The notes under the pieces: model-generated
Seen by the model: only the letters and a program-made list of their open reading frames with translations
Databases searched by the model: none
What the model was told of the DNA's origin: nothing
Shown here: positions 1-11,700 of the stretch, in pieces
Numbering within the stretch: position 1 is the first letter of the stretch
How the letters are laid out: every line of letters begins with the position of its first letter
Program-made: the position numbers and the translations under genes
From: Solanum dulcamara
Taxonomy: Eukaryota; Streptophyta; Magnoliopsida; Solanales; Solanaceae
Reading direction: 5' to 3'
DNA: 64,000 nt
Assembly (NCBI RefSeq): GCF_947179165.1
Contig: NC_077248.1
Location: forward strand, 52,481,732 to 52,545,731

Positions 1-120
1 GTATTTGGGGTACCTCAATAGACCTTGTAGGTCTCCCCTAGTTCTCCGTGAAGGCATCTCTGACTATAGAACCTCAGTGCTGGTAGTGTTCCTCTGACTG
101 GCTATACATTTAGGAGGCAT
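1..120 (-). pseudogene. gypsy retrotransposon gag, N-terminal start only (runs off window)
   Basis: A minus-strand gag reading frame seems to begin with ATG at 120-118 and read MPPKC. The other gypsy element in this window has its own gag start at 47481, reading MPPRR, so the two openings match in sequence and in place. The frame here is already broken by a stop about 18 codons in. The rest of gag and pol would lie left of the window. The start was chosen from the MPP opening and its distance from the primer-binding site. This is a decayed retrotransposon gene, not a host gene. Confidence 0.5.
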
Positions 121-318
121 GGTCTGCAATGTATAAACGCACAAATTAGAAAAGAAGTTTTATAGAATTAAACTTTATCGCACAAAATCATATTATGAAA
201 GAAGTGAAAAATTCCTAATATCTTATAGCCTCCTAAATATAAGTATGGTGCACGACATACCCATAAGCAAGAATCTACTAGATACGGCTTCATAGACACC
301 CTAGGACTCTTGAACTCT

Positions 319-334
319 GTGCTTTGATACCAAA
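319..334 (-). other. primer-binding site (initiator tRNA-Met type)
   Basis: Read on the minus strand, the bases just downstream of the LTR edge are TTTGGTATCAAAGCAC. This resembles the TGGTATCAGAGC complement of the plant initiator tRNA-Met 3' end, which primes many gypsy and copia elements. It abuts the LTR terminus at 335. The same motif recurs next to the LTR of the element at 47698. Confidence 0.6.
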
Positions 335-2009
335 TGTATCACACCCTAAGAGGGTACCCTAGGCGTGGCCGGCACTCAGAAACCATCTCGGGCCTCTGAG
401 AAAACCACTTGGTCTCATCACTCATTCGTTCATCAGCAGAAGACTTAAGTGAAAATAAGAATACTTATGTGGGCTTGCCATTATCAATATCAAATGAAAG
501 AAATAATCCTTAGAAGAAGTAATTTCAAAGGAGAACTACTCCAATTACATCATCAAACTCTGTCTATTAAGCATCTAACACTATCAGACGGTGCTAATGA
601 CATGTCCATGTCTACCTCAAAAGAAACATAATACTCAACAATAATAAAAGGATAAAGAGTTTCTCCGAATACAAGAAGGACTCACCAAATAGCTAGAAAG
701 TAATGATCTTCAACGATGCGCCGTTGAGGATTTCTAACACCTATCTGCATCATAAAATGATGCAGATCGAAAAACGTCAGTATATGGAATGTATGAGTAT
801 GTAAAACGCAGAAAAGTAAGGACAGATATCAAGAAACTCCTCTCAGAAAGACTCGGCTCAGAACTCAACATCAATATGTAATGCAAGTTTAAAAATAATA
901 ATAATTATTATAAGCAATGCTTACTCAGTTGAGAGTTTCTCTAACCGACAACCATCACTTATGAGCTAGTGATGATACAACAAAGCGATATTATTGCCAC
1001 ATCCATCCAATATCTTGCCAAGGTAAAAGACATCACCATCTTGGATCCAATCATCAAAGTCCTCTTTTTGGGACTTAAGAGGTATAGCCTCCATCCTACA
1101 CTAGCTACATAGTTATGGGGTTTGATTCAATTAAACTCTCACCCAACTCGGTGCTCAATACTACTCCCAAAATATGTGCTCTTATTAACATCATCATCTA
1201 GTGGTGCTGACTGTCTTCTTTGGAAAGAAGTTGTGCATGGAGGTTGCCGGCTGTGCAGGTTTGGTGGTCTCGCCGGTAAAGCAGCAGCGACTAAGAGATA
1301 GAGAGAGTAGAAGAGATGTGGGTGAGGCGGCGGTGGCTCTTCTCTTGTTTGGAGAAGATGATCAAAAAATAAAGTTAAAGTAAGGGTTTGAGTAATTAGA
1401 AATAGGGGAATAATGGGGGATTAAATCGTGACCATTGATCAGTATAAATGAACGGATGTGATTGAAAGAGGGATTTAAAATTAGACCATATAAAATTCAA
1501 TTAGGCTAAAATTATAATTAATTGGATAAAAAATACTATGCTTAAAATAAAATAGAGGAAAATTGAATAAATTGCTATCTAATTAAAAACCATAATATAT
1601 ATATTGAATAAGTAAAATCATAAACTTTATCAAGTAATAATTTTCATATATATATATATATATAGATATATATATTAATTAATAAATAAATTATAAAATA
1701 AACTTAATTAAGTAATATTTTACATATAAATAAAATACGCACATAGACATCATATATACTAAATAGACATGTAAAAATATTTGAACGTTTGAAGCTTATT
1801 ATTTAAAAATTAAAAATAATAAAGATAATAATAATAATATTAATAAATAGCAAAAATATTATAAATTATGAATGTCAAAATATATGATTTATTTTTTAAG
1901 CTAAATATAAACTCACTTACTTATTAAAGAAATATTTTTGAGAAATGTCTATCTATTAAGATAGCAATCCGAAAAGTAGTTATGAGTTGGTCAAAATTGG
2001 GTGTCAACA
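335..2009 (-). repeat. 5' LTR of a minus-strand Ty3-gypsy element
   Basis: On the minus strand this 1675-bp segment starts TGTTGACACCCAATTTTGAC and ends GGTGTGATACA, the usual TG...CA form. The end adjoins a primer-binding site and gag start on the left. The inner edge resembles the 3' end of the LTR at 11293-14631 read in reverse. The target duplication should be 2010-2014 (TGTAT), but its partner lies outside the window. A TA-rich stretch (about 1640-1675) and a CT-rich leader-like part (about 1290-1330, minus strand) fit a promoter and R region. Confidence 0.6.
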
Positions 2010-3774
2010 TGTATATAGAAGAATGTGTTTATACAAATAACTATGTGTTTATGCTTATTATTCCCTGTGAATTAATTGAGTAATATGAATCATGAAATAA
2101 AGAGTGAATGTGAATGACTTAGTTTTGATAGATCTCTTGCCATGAACCTATTTGATTGCTTGTGGCTGTAGGTTATGATTTAGTCTATATCATAGAGAGA
2201 CTTTTAATAGTGATTAAGTAATGTAGTGATATTTACCATTCATTTAATTATTGTGGTTGAGTGTTTGATATGTTGTTGTGATTAGTTTACAATCCCAAGA
2301 CCGTGAAATCTATAAACTTGAACTTGCTCTACTAAAATTGATGTCTTGAATAAATAAGGCTTGATAAAATATTTTTAATGAAGGGAAAGATAGAATGAAA
2401 TCAATAAAATGACTATTTGTGAACAACTGCATGCAATGAGCCTGTTACTAAATTGTGCAAGTATGTGAACTATTCGCTGTGGACTGTGATTGTGGTTGTG
2501 GTTGTGGTTGTGATATTGGATCGGGTGTCATGTTCTGACACATATATTAGATCAATTTTATGTTCCGACACATATATAGGATTGGGTATTACGTTTCGAC
2601 ATATAGACACATATATAGTTTGGGTATGGGTTCCATCAGAGAACTATTATGTGGCTATAATCAGTGAATTGATCTTGACTATATGGTGATGATAGAGAAA
2701 CTAAGCTGAATATAATCAAGCATGCCCATCCAATGAAATAATTCATATGAAAGGACCGAAGGTCTAAGTATTACCATGTTGATTGTTGTATTTGATATTT
2801 ACCTTGTAAAACTGTATATTGCTCCTGAAATGGTAAAATAATAATGTGTTTCTGTATATGCCTTTTCGAATTATGTTATGGGTGCTAGATGTGTCTGCAT
2901 CGTAGTTATGAGGTCGTGGATAAAGAAATGAAAAGTAGTTGATGCATTAAGTAAATTAGTGACTTAAAGTCAGGTCTTGCTGATGTTCTATAGGCACATG
3001 TGTTAAAAGGGGGGAGTTGGGGAGAATTCGGAGATTTTGTCTCCGGCAGGCCATCCTAGCAGGAAGAATCTTGTTGTGGCAAGGCCGCTAGAGCAGAATG
3101 GGTCCCGCCATGGTGGGCTAGTATGATTAAGAGAGGAGCTTTAGTCCACCTAAATATTTTTCTCTTTCAAGTGAGATGTTAATTATTCTAGGGTCAGGTG
3201 TTGGTGTGAAAGCTAAAGATAGTAGACTAGTTAAACAGAGTTAGTAGTGGTCCATAGTTCTGAAACTTCTCTATATGATAAAAGGGCTAGGCATTAATCT
3301 AATTTAGAGTTGGTAGCGGACCAACTAGAAGGGATGAGAGTTTGGCTTGAACGACATTAATGAGGTTATGAGAATGATAAGAGTTTGTGCATACAGATTT
3401 GGCGAGTGTATTTCCTTAAGAGCATGTTTTTTTTTGTTGATTTCTTTATATTATGCAGTGGGTATCATATTGACGGATGATGCCTACCAGTATATGTTGT
3501 TTGTATTGATACTACTTTTGCTATGCCACTTGGCATAGTCTGCCTACAGGGCCAGTGATGTTTCTTAGGTGAAGACGAAGATGACTCTCCAATAGCTTCT
3601 ACTCTTCCTTCCTTATGGTTGGAGTTGTGTCATTACTTTATTTATACTCTATATCATTAGAAGCTCTTGTACAGACAGACTTTTTGGGTGCTAAGATCCA
3701 AAGTCGAGAGGGTTCCCATTTTGACTAGCACCTTTAAAGGTGTTAAGGGTTCTCCTTCTTAGGTGTTAGAGTAG
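2010..3774 (+). repeat. older LTR-like remnant, left part
   Basis: No gene is visible. The segment is non-coding and has short internal repeats, for example GTGGTTGTGGTTGTGG near 2490 and repeated TGTTCCGACACATATAT-like units at 2535-2620, typical of long gypsy LTRs. Two later insertions bound it: the gypsy LTR on the left and a solo LTR on the right. After 6477 it resumes and ends GGATCATGACA at 6516, which looks like an LTR 3' terminus. Its left end is outside the window. Confidence 0.4.
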
Positions 3775-6477
3775 TGTCACGGCCCAAGCCTAGGGCCTAG
3801 ATGTGACACGGAAAATGAGACACCCAAAGGTAACTCACCCAAACCTCTTAGCATTCATTAAGCATTTCATTGGTAATGATAAACAAATCAAGCAAAAAAT
3901 AAAAGGGATGTAGGGACTAAGGGGCTCCACATTTAATAAGAGTCAAAGACAACATAACATCTTTTTCTATGTCCAACCATACCTTCTACAATAAAGACTT
4001 GGCGGGGGATAAAATATGTCCCTAGCTCACCCTCAAAATAAGTGTCAAGAAAAGCCTTAATAAAAGTCTTCATGTTCTACATAACATAAGCTTAGAATAA
4101 AAAGGATGTTGTTTCCGAAATATGGGAACTCACCACAAGGAATCTTCAAACTAATCAGAGCTAGCCACATGGAGGAGGTCGAGAAGCAACGTCAATTCCT
4201 ACATGGTGATATTATGTAGGCAAAAGTATGTGTTAGTACTTTGAATTTACTAAGTATATGAGCATGCAATGCCATATATCGCTATACAATAAGGTGATAC
4301 AATGGGCCATGCTAGAACCTTGTATTCATTTGAAATACCATTTGGAGTTATGAAGCTTAGTCAATGAAATATTGAAACCATCATGAATCATAAAAGAAAC
4401 TTAAACATTATAAAGGTAATCATGAGCCATTATAAGAAACTATATACTTGCAAAATACCATGAATCGCAAATAAGTATACCATAAACCTTTTGAAAGAAA
4501 TCTTTAGCTTTGTGAGAGCATATACTTTACTTTGTGATAGTCATAGTAGACATGATATGATATATCTTAAACATTGGAAGATGGACCTTGTACCTTTGTG
4601 AGAGCGACTGTTAACCGACATAAACTATGTGAGCCATAACATGGAGTCACAATGTTTACCCATACATCGGAGGAAAGGGGCGGACTACTTGCCAAGATAG
4701 ACTCCTATATGTCTAAGTGGATCCACTAAGCTACTTAAGAAATCAAGCCTCTACTAATGGGTGACCCTTTCTAAGGAATCAAGCCTCTACTAATGGGTGA
4801 TCCTTTCTAAGGAATCAAGCCTCTACTAATGAGTGATCCTTCTTCCTACGGTGGCACGTAGTTATGGGATAATGGAATCTTTCTACGGGTCTGTTGCCTT
4901 TACTACGGGAGAGAATGCCTATTTCAAGGTCCACTCGGTGCTAGGTAAAATCTCAACAGAATAGACAAACCATAAAACATAAACTCAATCATCGTGTGGG
5001 AGGGGCCATATCTACTACCCGTCCACTCTTCATAAAAACAAAATCATAAAATACCTACTTAACTTTGTCTCATGTGATGTGAGTGTAGACCTTTCATCAT
5101 CACATATTTTTATTCATGAAATATCTTTAGGGCCTTAACTCACCCTATCATTAACTTGCTTGAACATTAAAGAATCATCATTCACAAAATTTATTTGCAA
5201 AAAGCACCTTTAAACTCATTTGTAGTCATTCTCAAACATTCATTTGGAGTCAAACTTCATTTCAACTTTGCTTTATCATAAGAAACTAGGTGGGTTCATT
5301 TCATAAAAACCTTCAAATACATTTAAAGAATACTTGTATGCATGAGAGTGATATAAATGCATCAAATCAAACATCTTAAGAACAATCCACCATATGTACT
5401 TTAAAACTACCTTTCAAACCTTCATATAAGAACCTTGATAAATCCTCCACTTCATGTAAATAAGAATCAACATAAGTCAATATAGCCAAATAAACTTCTA
5501 ATATTCAAGAATCTATACATTTGGAATCGTAGTATGAAAACCCATAAAAACTCATCACTTGAAATTGATAGTCAATATACATATATATCAATAGGAGTAA
5601 ATAAACTTAAAATATACCATAATCTATGCATTTGGAACCATCATGTAAAATCCCATAAGATTTCATCATTTAAAATTGAAATACTAAGTTGAGAAAATAT
5701 TTGGGCTCCATGGGTGGAAGAAACCATGGATGAAAACCCACATACCTTAGATTGAAGCTTTTAAGAAAGTTTGATTCTAGGTCTTCAATGAGGAGCCTTG
5801 AATCCTTTGAGTTTGAGAGAAAAATTGGAGATGATTGAGAGAAAAGAGGATGAATTTTGGGTTTTTGAGGAGGCTAAAGACTGCAAAAATACCCTAAAAA
5901 TGCGTTCAAGATCGTATATATATAATAGGGAATGGTCCAAGTTGTCCTTACTGAAATCTGGAAAAAAACTGGCCAAGTCCGCAATAGGTACGCATCGCGG
6001 ACTTGTTGTGCACCTCTCTGGACAAAACAAATCTAGAAAATTGGTCAAGTCCGCGAAAGGTCTGCGACGTGGACTTGTCGCGCACCTTTCTGGTCGATTG
6101 GGCATAACTCTTTACTCCGAACTCCAAAATGCAATCTTAGTAACGTTGGAAAGAAGACTCAAAGAACTTTAATTTTATAGTTCATAGGCCACCCAATTCG
6201 TTATATGTTATGAAATATGGTCTTTTGAAATTGACCCTTCTACGGTCTCATACAAAACTTAGTCAATAAAAAAAAATTGGACTCGACTTGGTGTTAGAGA
6301 TCCCTTATGACCCTAAAACACGTCTAATACACTTCAAATACTTCGAAATTGATCCTAACTCATATATACAATTATATGTTATTGATTTTGAAACGAAAAG
6401 GGTCCTTCGAAGCCATTTTCCCCTACTTTACCCTAGTATGACATATTCCAACCTTTTAAACCATGCGGGATTTTACA
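3775..6477 (-). mobile_element. solo LTR, TSD AGTAG
   Basis: The plus strand runs TGTCACGGCCC...GGGATTTTACA (minus: TGTAAAATCCC...GCCGTGACA). It is flanked by the same 5 bp, AGTAG, at 3770-3774 and 6478-6482. It has no coding capacity, so it is a solo LTR left by recombination between the two LTRs of one element. The orientation is inferred from the chromovirus at 37404-49843, whose LTRs are related and lie in the same sense. Part of it (about 4580-5290) closely resembles 37980-39138. Confidence 0.85.
4741..4848. repeat. 36-bp tandem repeat, three copies, inside the solo LTR
   Basis: The unit beginning AATCAAGCCTCTACTAATG starts at 4741, 4777 and 4813, an exact 36-bp spacing. A related but less regular version is in the LTR at about 38135-38210. 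Confidence 0.8.
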
Positions 6478-6482
6478 AGTAG

Positions 6483-6516
6483 ATACCCGCATGGCTCAGT
6501 GGATTGGATCATGACA
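6483..6516 (+). repeat. older LTR-like remnant, right end
   Basis: This continues the sequence interrupted by the solo LTR. It ends GGATCATGACA, a typical gypsy LTR 3' terminus. It joins logically to 2010-3774 once the insertion and one copy of AGTAG are removed. Confidence 0.4.
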
Positions 6517-7623
6517 GGTGCCTAATTGTTGTGACAACGTGGCGGATAATCAAAACAAGTCCAAAAATTTCTTTCTTAAAAACACGGTGCAAGTCTCATG
6601 CAAGTCACTAACTTTAGTTTAGGATGAGCCGCGGGCGGAACCAACTTATGGTCGGGGGTTCATTCGAATCTCATTCGATGAAAAATTATATTATTTATGT
6701 GGTTAATATAATTTTTTATGTATATATAGTAGACGTCAAACCCTCTTTGGCTAGTTCATGTGTCTATTTCTTCAGAATTTAAACCCCTTAGTGAAAATCT
6801 TGACTCTGCAACTGAGATGAGTGACGTTGCAACATGTATATTGACTTTATAATTTGGACCAAAAAAAAAGAGAAGTAATTCATAATTCCAAAAAAGAACA
6901 AAGAAATAAAAAATTTAAAACTCCTACAACTTGGGTGTTCCATTAATTATCTAAGGGTAATCAACTTCAATTATTTTGCTTAATCGCTATCACAAAGATA
7001 TCATTGCTTGTGAGTTGTGACTCAGTTAGGTACTGAAGCCACGCAATATATTTAAATAAAGAAAGAAAATCTCTAACAACTTGCAATTATTTTTGCAATA
7101 AGCAAACGAAATCTCTCTGTCACTGGCTTCACATGTATTATAAAGTGAAACATCATTGATTTAGGGAAAAAGAAGAAAGAGACAGTAGAATATATTAAGA
7201 TTAAGAAAACAATTATTCTTTATTTTCATATTTTTATTCCCCCACTTCAGTTGGCTTCTGATTTAAGTACTTAGCTTGATCTTTAAACAACCTTATTTTG
7301 ATTTGACATACTGCAAATCAAATTCTGACAAGAAAGATCTTTTGATTACATTATTTTTTTATATAATTTGCTTCTTCATTAAATATGTCTTGCCCCATTA
7401 TTAACTTTATAGTCATTGAGATTGATTCTATCAACAAAGAGCCAAATAATTTAGTTTTAAAATTTTCATTTGACGTAAAATATCCATACCATTAATTTAT
7501 CTAAGACAAAATTCTCAAGTTATAAGTATATATTGGTAATAGGAGCATGATAAATAATTAGGTTGCTAAATTGCTTTAATCGGTTAAACTTGTCTTATAC
7601 ATACTAGTGGCGTTTTAATGATA
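6517..7623. other. AT-rich intergenic DNA with a possible dispersed repeat
   Basis: No gene is supported. At about 6620-6830 a stretch with GGTTCATTCGAATCTC (B-box-like) followed by ATTATGTGGTTAATATAAT-like sequence and a GTGAAAATCTTGACTCTGC end looks like an old, unnamed short interspersed repeat. I could not place its ends. The rest is AT-rich with no recognisable structure. Confidence 0.35.
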
Positions 7624-7890
7624 CTTCCTTAGTTCTATTTAACTGTCGTTTTAATTATTTTCACATCTGTTAAAAAAATATTAATATAAGGTATAGTTTA
7701 TCAAGAAAAAATTATTTATTAGATGATTTTTGAGAATTGAACATTATTAAATAAATAAATAACTACTTCTTTGATGATAATGTAATAATTAATAACAACT
7801 GTCAATTTTATTCTTAAATTTTAAACGTGATAATTATTTTTGAGATAATTATTTTAACAAAAATAACAGTTAGAAATAGTTAAGATGGGG
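7624..7890. mobile_element. degenerate Stowaway-like MITE
   Basis: The left end, TACTTCCTTAGTTCTATTTA, resembles the CTCCCTCCGTT-type terminus of plant Stowaway MITEs. A partly complementary right end reads AATAGTTAAGATGGGG. The interior is AT-rich and non-coding. The ends match only loosely and I see no clean TA duplication on the right. Confidence 0.3.
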
Positions 7891-7908
7891 CGCTTTCTTA
7901 TTAAATGA

Positions 7909-7936
7909 CTAGAAAATGTGTCTGCGCTTCGCGCGG
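7909..7936 (-). mobile_element. possible Helitron 3' terminus
   Basis: On the minus strand a small hairpin (GCGC GAA GCGC, plus positions 7924-7934) is followed about 11 bases later by CTAG and then T. A hairpin roughly 10-12 bases before a CTRR end, inserted 5' of a T, is the diagnostic Helitron 3' structure. I did not identify the 5' TC end, which should lie to the right on the plus strand, so the element's length is unknown. Confidence 0.35.
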
Positions 7937-8460
7937 TATAACAATAATTTAGAATGATTTTTTTATAAACAAAGAGATAAATTCTATTTTGGTTAGAGGC
8001 TTAGAGCCAGACTTGTTTTTCCTCTTAAACAATTATTTATTTCTCTTTTAATTCTAACATTTATGTGTTAGTTATGGATATTAAAAACGGCATAATTATT
8101 TTTTAACAAAATAAGTAAATGAAAGAAATAGGAAGAAAAGACCAAAAAAATAAGAATGAAGATAAATAAAAATATTGATCATAATGTGGCACCTTCAACT
8201 TTATATAAAGAGAGAGGGAGATGGTAGTAAATTTTAGTAGTGTCTTTTTTATTCTTTACCTGATTTTTTTCTTATGAATAATGGATATTAGATTCTTTAA
8301 AGTAATTAAACGAAAACAATAGTGAAAATGTCAGTAGAAAATGAGAAAAAAGAATTACGAATGTTTGTTATAGAAAGGTATCATATTACCTTGTATATGC
8401 CTAATTTTATGTGTATATACAATATAGATGATAAAACATATATAGGAAAATAAAAAATAA

Positions 8461-9250
8461 TTGATGGATAGTCAATTAATAATATTGAGTCATCTATTAT
8501 ATAGAATAAATATAAAATGGAACATTTCCACTTTAAGGATAATGCACTTTTTTTCTTCTTTTTTTTCCCAAACAAAAGATGTTATCTATCTTTATAAGCA
8601 AAAAATAAATAAATTATCCAATTTCTAACTATCATTAATATAAAAAGAAGTTACTAGTTAACTAATATCTTTATTAATAAAAACTCAAAAGATTAAAGTT
8701 ACTTAGTGAATAGCTTGGCTCTGACACTATTCACAACAATTATCTTAAATGCTCTAGCATATATAATGTATAATGTATGTTATTAATTTTATCAACCAAT
8801 ACAATTTTTTTTTGTAATAGTAAATTTTTTATTTTCTTTTTAATTTCTTGTTATGAAATTAACTTTCGCCTATATTTTCAAAAATAAAAATAATTGATGG
8901 ACCGTCAATTAATAATATTGAGTCATCTATTACACAAAATTAATATAAAATGGAACACTTCCACTTTTATGGATAATACACTTCCTTCTTCTTTTTCTTT
9001 TTTTTTTCAAACAAAAGGTATTATATACATTTATAAGCACCTGATAAAAATTGAAAGATTACACTTACTTAGTGAATAATTTGACACCTGTACTACTCAT
9101 AGCAATTATTTCAAATGCACTAACGTATATAATGTATGTTATTAGTTTTATGAACCAATAGAAAAGACTTTTTTTGGTAATTGTAGACTTTTTATTTTTT
9201 ATTTTCTTTTTAATTTCTTGTTATGAAATTAACTTTTGCCTATATTTTTG
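8461..9250. repeat. two-copy tandem duplication (about 432 and 370 bp)
   Basis: The block starting TTGATGGA at 8461 is repeated from 8893. Both copies contain CAATTAATAATATTGAGTCA and end with TTCTTGTTATGAAATTAAC (8846 and 9216). Copy 2 lacks about 60 bases of copy 1 (around 8610-8690). Neither copy is coding. Divergence between copies suggests an old event. Confidence 0.75.
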
Positions 9251-9471
9251 AGTCATAAACTTCAAAATAGATTTTAAAGTTACACGGTATCAATCACTAA
9301 TTATATTCTTGAATAAATTTAATGTAAGAAAATTATACATTACAAAAGAAATTGAAATAAAAGATATAGGAGCAGAATTTATTTTTATGAATTTAAAAAT
9401 TGAGTGCATAAAATCACCTTAGAAGAAATCCGTTGTATGTACCAAGCTTCTCGATATAGACAGCATAGCCT

Positions 9472-9590
9472 GATTCATGGTATGTCATCTATATAAATAA
9501 TAATGAAATGCAAAAAGTATAAAGTTTTAAACTAAGAAGATGAGAAATCTTAGCCTATAAAGGAATTATATAGATGGCATACCATGAATC
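9472..9590. repeat. 25-bp inverted repeat around a 69-bp spacer
   Basis: GATTCATGGTATGTCATCTA (from 9472) and its reverse complement (ending 9590) pair over 25 bases with one mismatch. Part of the spacer sequence recurs directly after the right arm, at about 9618-9690. Confidence 0.7.
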
Positions 9591-9772
9591 ATTAAAATTT
9601 AGCAAATGTTGAGCAATAAATAATAATGAAATGTAAAAATATAAAATTTTCAACCAATAAGAAGAGAAATCTAAACCTATAAAGAAATTTTACCAAGAAT
9701 AGAACACATATAAGTAAGTGTAATCAAGATAAAAATATTCATCAATGCATGATCTCATTAGATAAATTACTA

Positions 9773-9893
9773 AAAAAAAGGGCAGCCCGGTGCACTTAAG
9801 CTCCCGCTATGCGCAGGGTCCGGGGAAGGGCCCGACCACAAGGGTCTGTTGTACGCAGCCTTACCTTGCATTTCTGCCAGAGGCTGTTTCCAA
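9773..9893 (-). mobile_element. 5'-truncated Au/TS-like SINE with 11-bp TSD
   Basis: The minus strand reads GGAAACAGCCTC...GCTGCGTACAAC...CCCTTCCCCGGACCCTGC...GCACCGGGCTGCCC and then a run of T. I recognise this as the 3' part of the Au/TS-like SINE family common in Solanaceae and other angiosperms. The tRNA-derived A/B-box half is missing. The element is flanked by ATAAATTACTA at 9762-9772 and 9894-9904, a typical LINE-machinery target duplication, so the truncation happened at insertion. Confidence 0.85.
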
Positions 9894-9997
9894 ATAAATT
9901 ACTACTATAAAAAAATACATTCAAAATTATGTTGGAGCATTTTCCAAGCACAACTAAAACCAAAATGGTGATTCATGTATGCAATAGTTTGGTAGTG

Positions 9998-10000
<3 letters not shown>

Positions 10001-10029
<29 letters not shown>
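10001..10029. repeat. (TA)n microsatellite
   Basis: About 29 bases of uninterrupted TA dinucleotide, followed by TG. Confidence 0.95.
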
Positions 10030-10032
<3 letters not shown>

Positions 10033-10060
10033 AATTTTTGTCTTTTTATCTCTCATCTTT

Positions 10061-10375
10061 TAACACATTATTACTTCACATTAATAAAATTAATTAAGAA
10101 CTATAAAGATTGAAGGTGGAAGAATACATGAATATATATTAAAATCTCTAATAAAGAAGGCAATTATAGTGGGAGGTGAAAAGTTGATGAATTGAATAAA
10201 AAATAATTATAAAACATAAAATAAATAAATAAATTTGTCTTCCATTTTTAACACATTATTTCCACATTAATAAAGTTAATTAAGAATTATAAAAATTGAA
10301 AGTGGAAGAACACATGAATATATATATTAAAACTCTAATAAAGAAGGCAATTATAGTGAGAGGTGAATATACCTC
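10061..10375. repeat. about 188-bp tandem duplication, two copies
   Basis: TAACACATTATT begins copies at 10061 and 10249. Both continue through ATTAATAAA, GTGGAAGAA.ACATGAATATAT and AAGAAGGCAATTATAGTG. The DNA is non-coding and AT-rich. Confidence 0.75.
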
Positions 10376-10930
10376 AAAATAAATTTCTACTAATATGATT
10401 TTAAGGTGTTACAAATTTGTACATTAAATAATTGAAAGTTATGAATATGAAAAGCTTGAAAGTTATTATTAATATTAATTAAAAGTAAATTTATTTATTA
10501 AAAACTATGAGTTAAGGAGATGATTTTATAAAATAAAATAATTGAAGAAATGAAAAAAAAATACCAAAAAAAGGAAAAAAAAAAGATAAATAAAAATGGA
10601 GGTCATAGAAAGGTGCCACATAACCTTTTCTATGTTCCTCCTTTATAATTATATATTGATTGGTATATACAATTACACAAGAGAGTGCACTGAATGAGGT
10701 CAGATGTTTTAATTTTTAGTCTAAAATATGGAAAAATCATAGATAGAAAGTGTTTCCCTCAAATGAATTGTATGTGATGTTTAAATTTGAATTAATCAAA
10801 TTACAATACGAATATCAAATAATAAGTAAAAAAATTAGATCTACGTGCTCAGTGTTCTCATTAGTCAAATTACAAGAAAAGAAGTTGACAATAAAGTGTA
10901 AACATCATCATCTCAGGGCTACATTTATTA
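10376..10930. other. AT-rich intergenic DNA
   Basis: I see no gene, RNA or clear element here. A 97-codon plus-strand frame at 10750-11043 runs into LINE sequence and has no recognisable domain. Confidence 0.5.
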
Positions 10931-11292
10931 CAACAACAACCTATCTGGTAAAATCTCAGAAAGTGTGGTCAAGGGAGGATAAAATATATGTAACCTTATC
11001 ATTACCTTGTGGAGGTAGAGGGACTGCGAAAACCTCAGCTTAACTACATCAAACTCAAATAAAAGGAAAAAATAATGGAGAATGCATAGTGGTCAATAAG
11101 AAAAGAAAATCAATAATAACAAGAAAATAAAGTGATAGTCGAAATACAATAAACAACATATGGCAAGAACTATAAGGGTATGACTAGTCCTATGATATGC
11201 ACTAAATCTTCGCAAGGCAAGACAACACCTTATCCGTACTAACCTTCTACTCTAATATGCAACCTCCACTCCTTTCTATCTAAAGTCATCTC
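10931..11292 (-). pseudogene. RTE-type LINE, 3' UTR and last codons of ORF2
   Basis: On the minus strand this is the 3' part of the LINE whose reverse transcriptase lies at 14632-15600. The last coding bases read TLDRKEWRLHIRVEG and a stop at 11241-11239. They continue exactly the HITEE that ends at the other side of the intervening solo LTR. A 3' UTR follows, ending in TTGTTGTTGTTG-type sequence at about 10930, the simple-repeat tail typical of RTE LINEs. Confidence 0.75.
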
Positions 11293-11700
11293 TGTGACAC
11301 CCCGGAAAATTTTTCGCAAAGAATCGAATATTTTTTCACGTGTGGGTAGACTCGGACCGGAGGACTTGTAATTCTACATATGAGTTAGGATTAATTCCTA
11401 AGTATTTGAAGTGTGTTAGATGTGTTTAGGGGTCATAAGGGATCTCTAACACCAAGTCGAGTCCAAAGAACTCCAATCGATTAAGTTTTCGGACGAGTTA
11501 GAATAAGGGTCAACTTCAAATGATCATATCTCCTAGGATATAAAGAAATGGGTGGACCACGACCTACCAAATTAAATGTATTTGAGTCTTCTTTCCAACG
11601 CCACCAAGATTTCAATTTTTGGAGTTCGGAGTCAAAAGTTATGGTCATTGTACTACAGACTAGTACTGCAGGAATTTCAGGCCTGGGCGAAATTCAGGCT

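Noticed and set aside
1203..1207. GGTGC at 1203-1207 and 6517-6521 as a target duplication for a 5.3-kb element
   Set aside because: The left candidate edge (TGACTGTC) is not a typical terminus, and the segment is better explained by an LTR ending at 2009 (TGTTGACACCC on the minus strand).
2453..2689. 78-codon ORF with a poly-Val stretch
   Set aside because: The Val run comes from a GTGGTT repeat in LTR-like DNA, with no conserved domain.
5785..6172. Overlapping ORFs of 106 and 124 codons on both strands
   Set aside because: They lie inside a solo LTR with a 5-bp TSD, have no recognisable domain, and contain GC-rich LTR repeats that keep both strands open.
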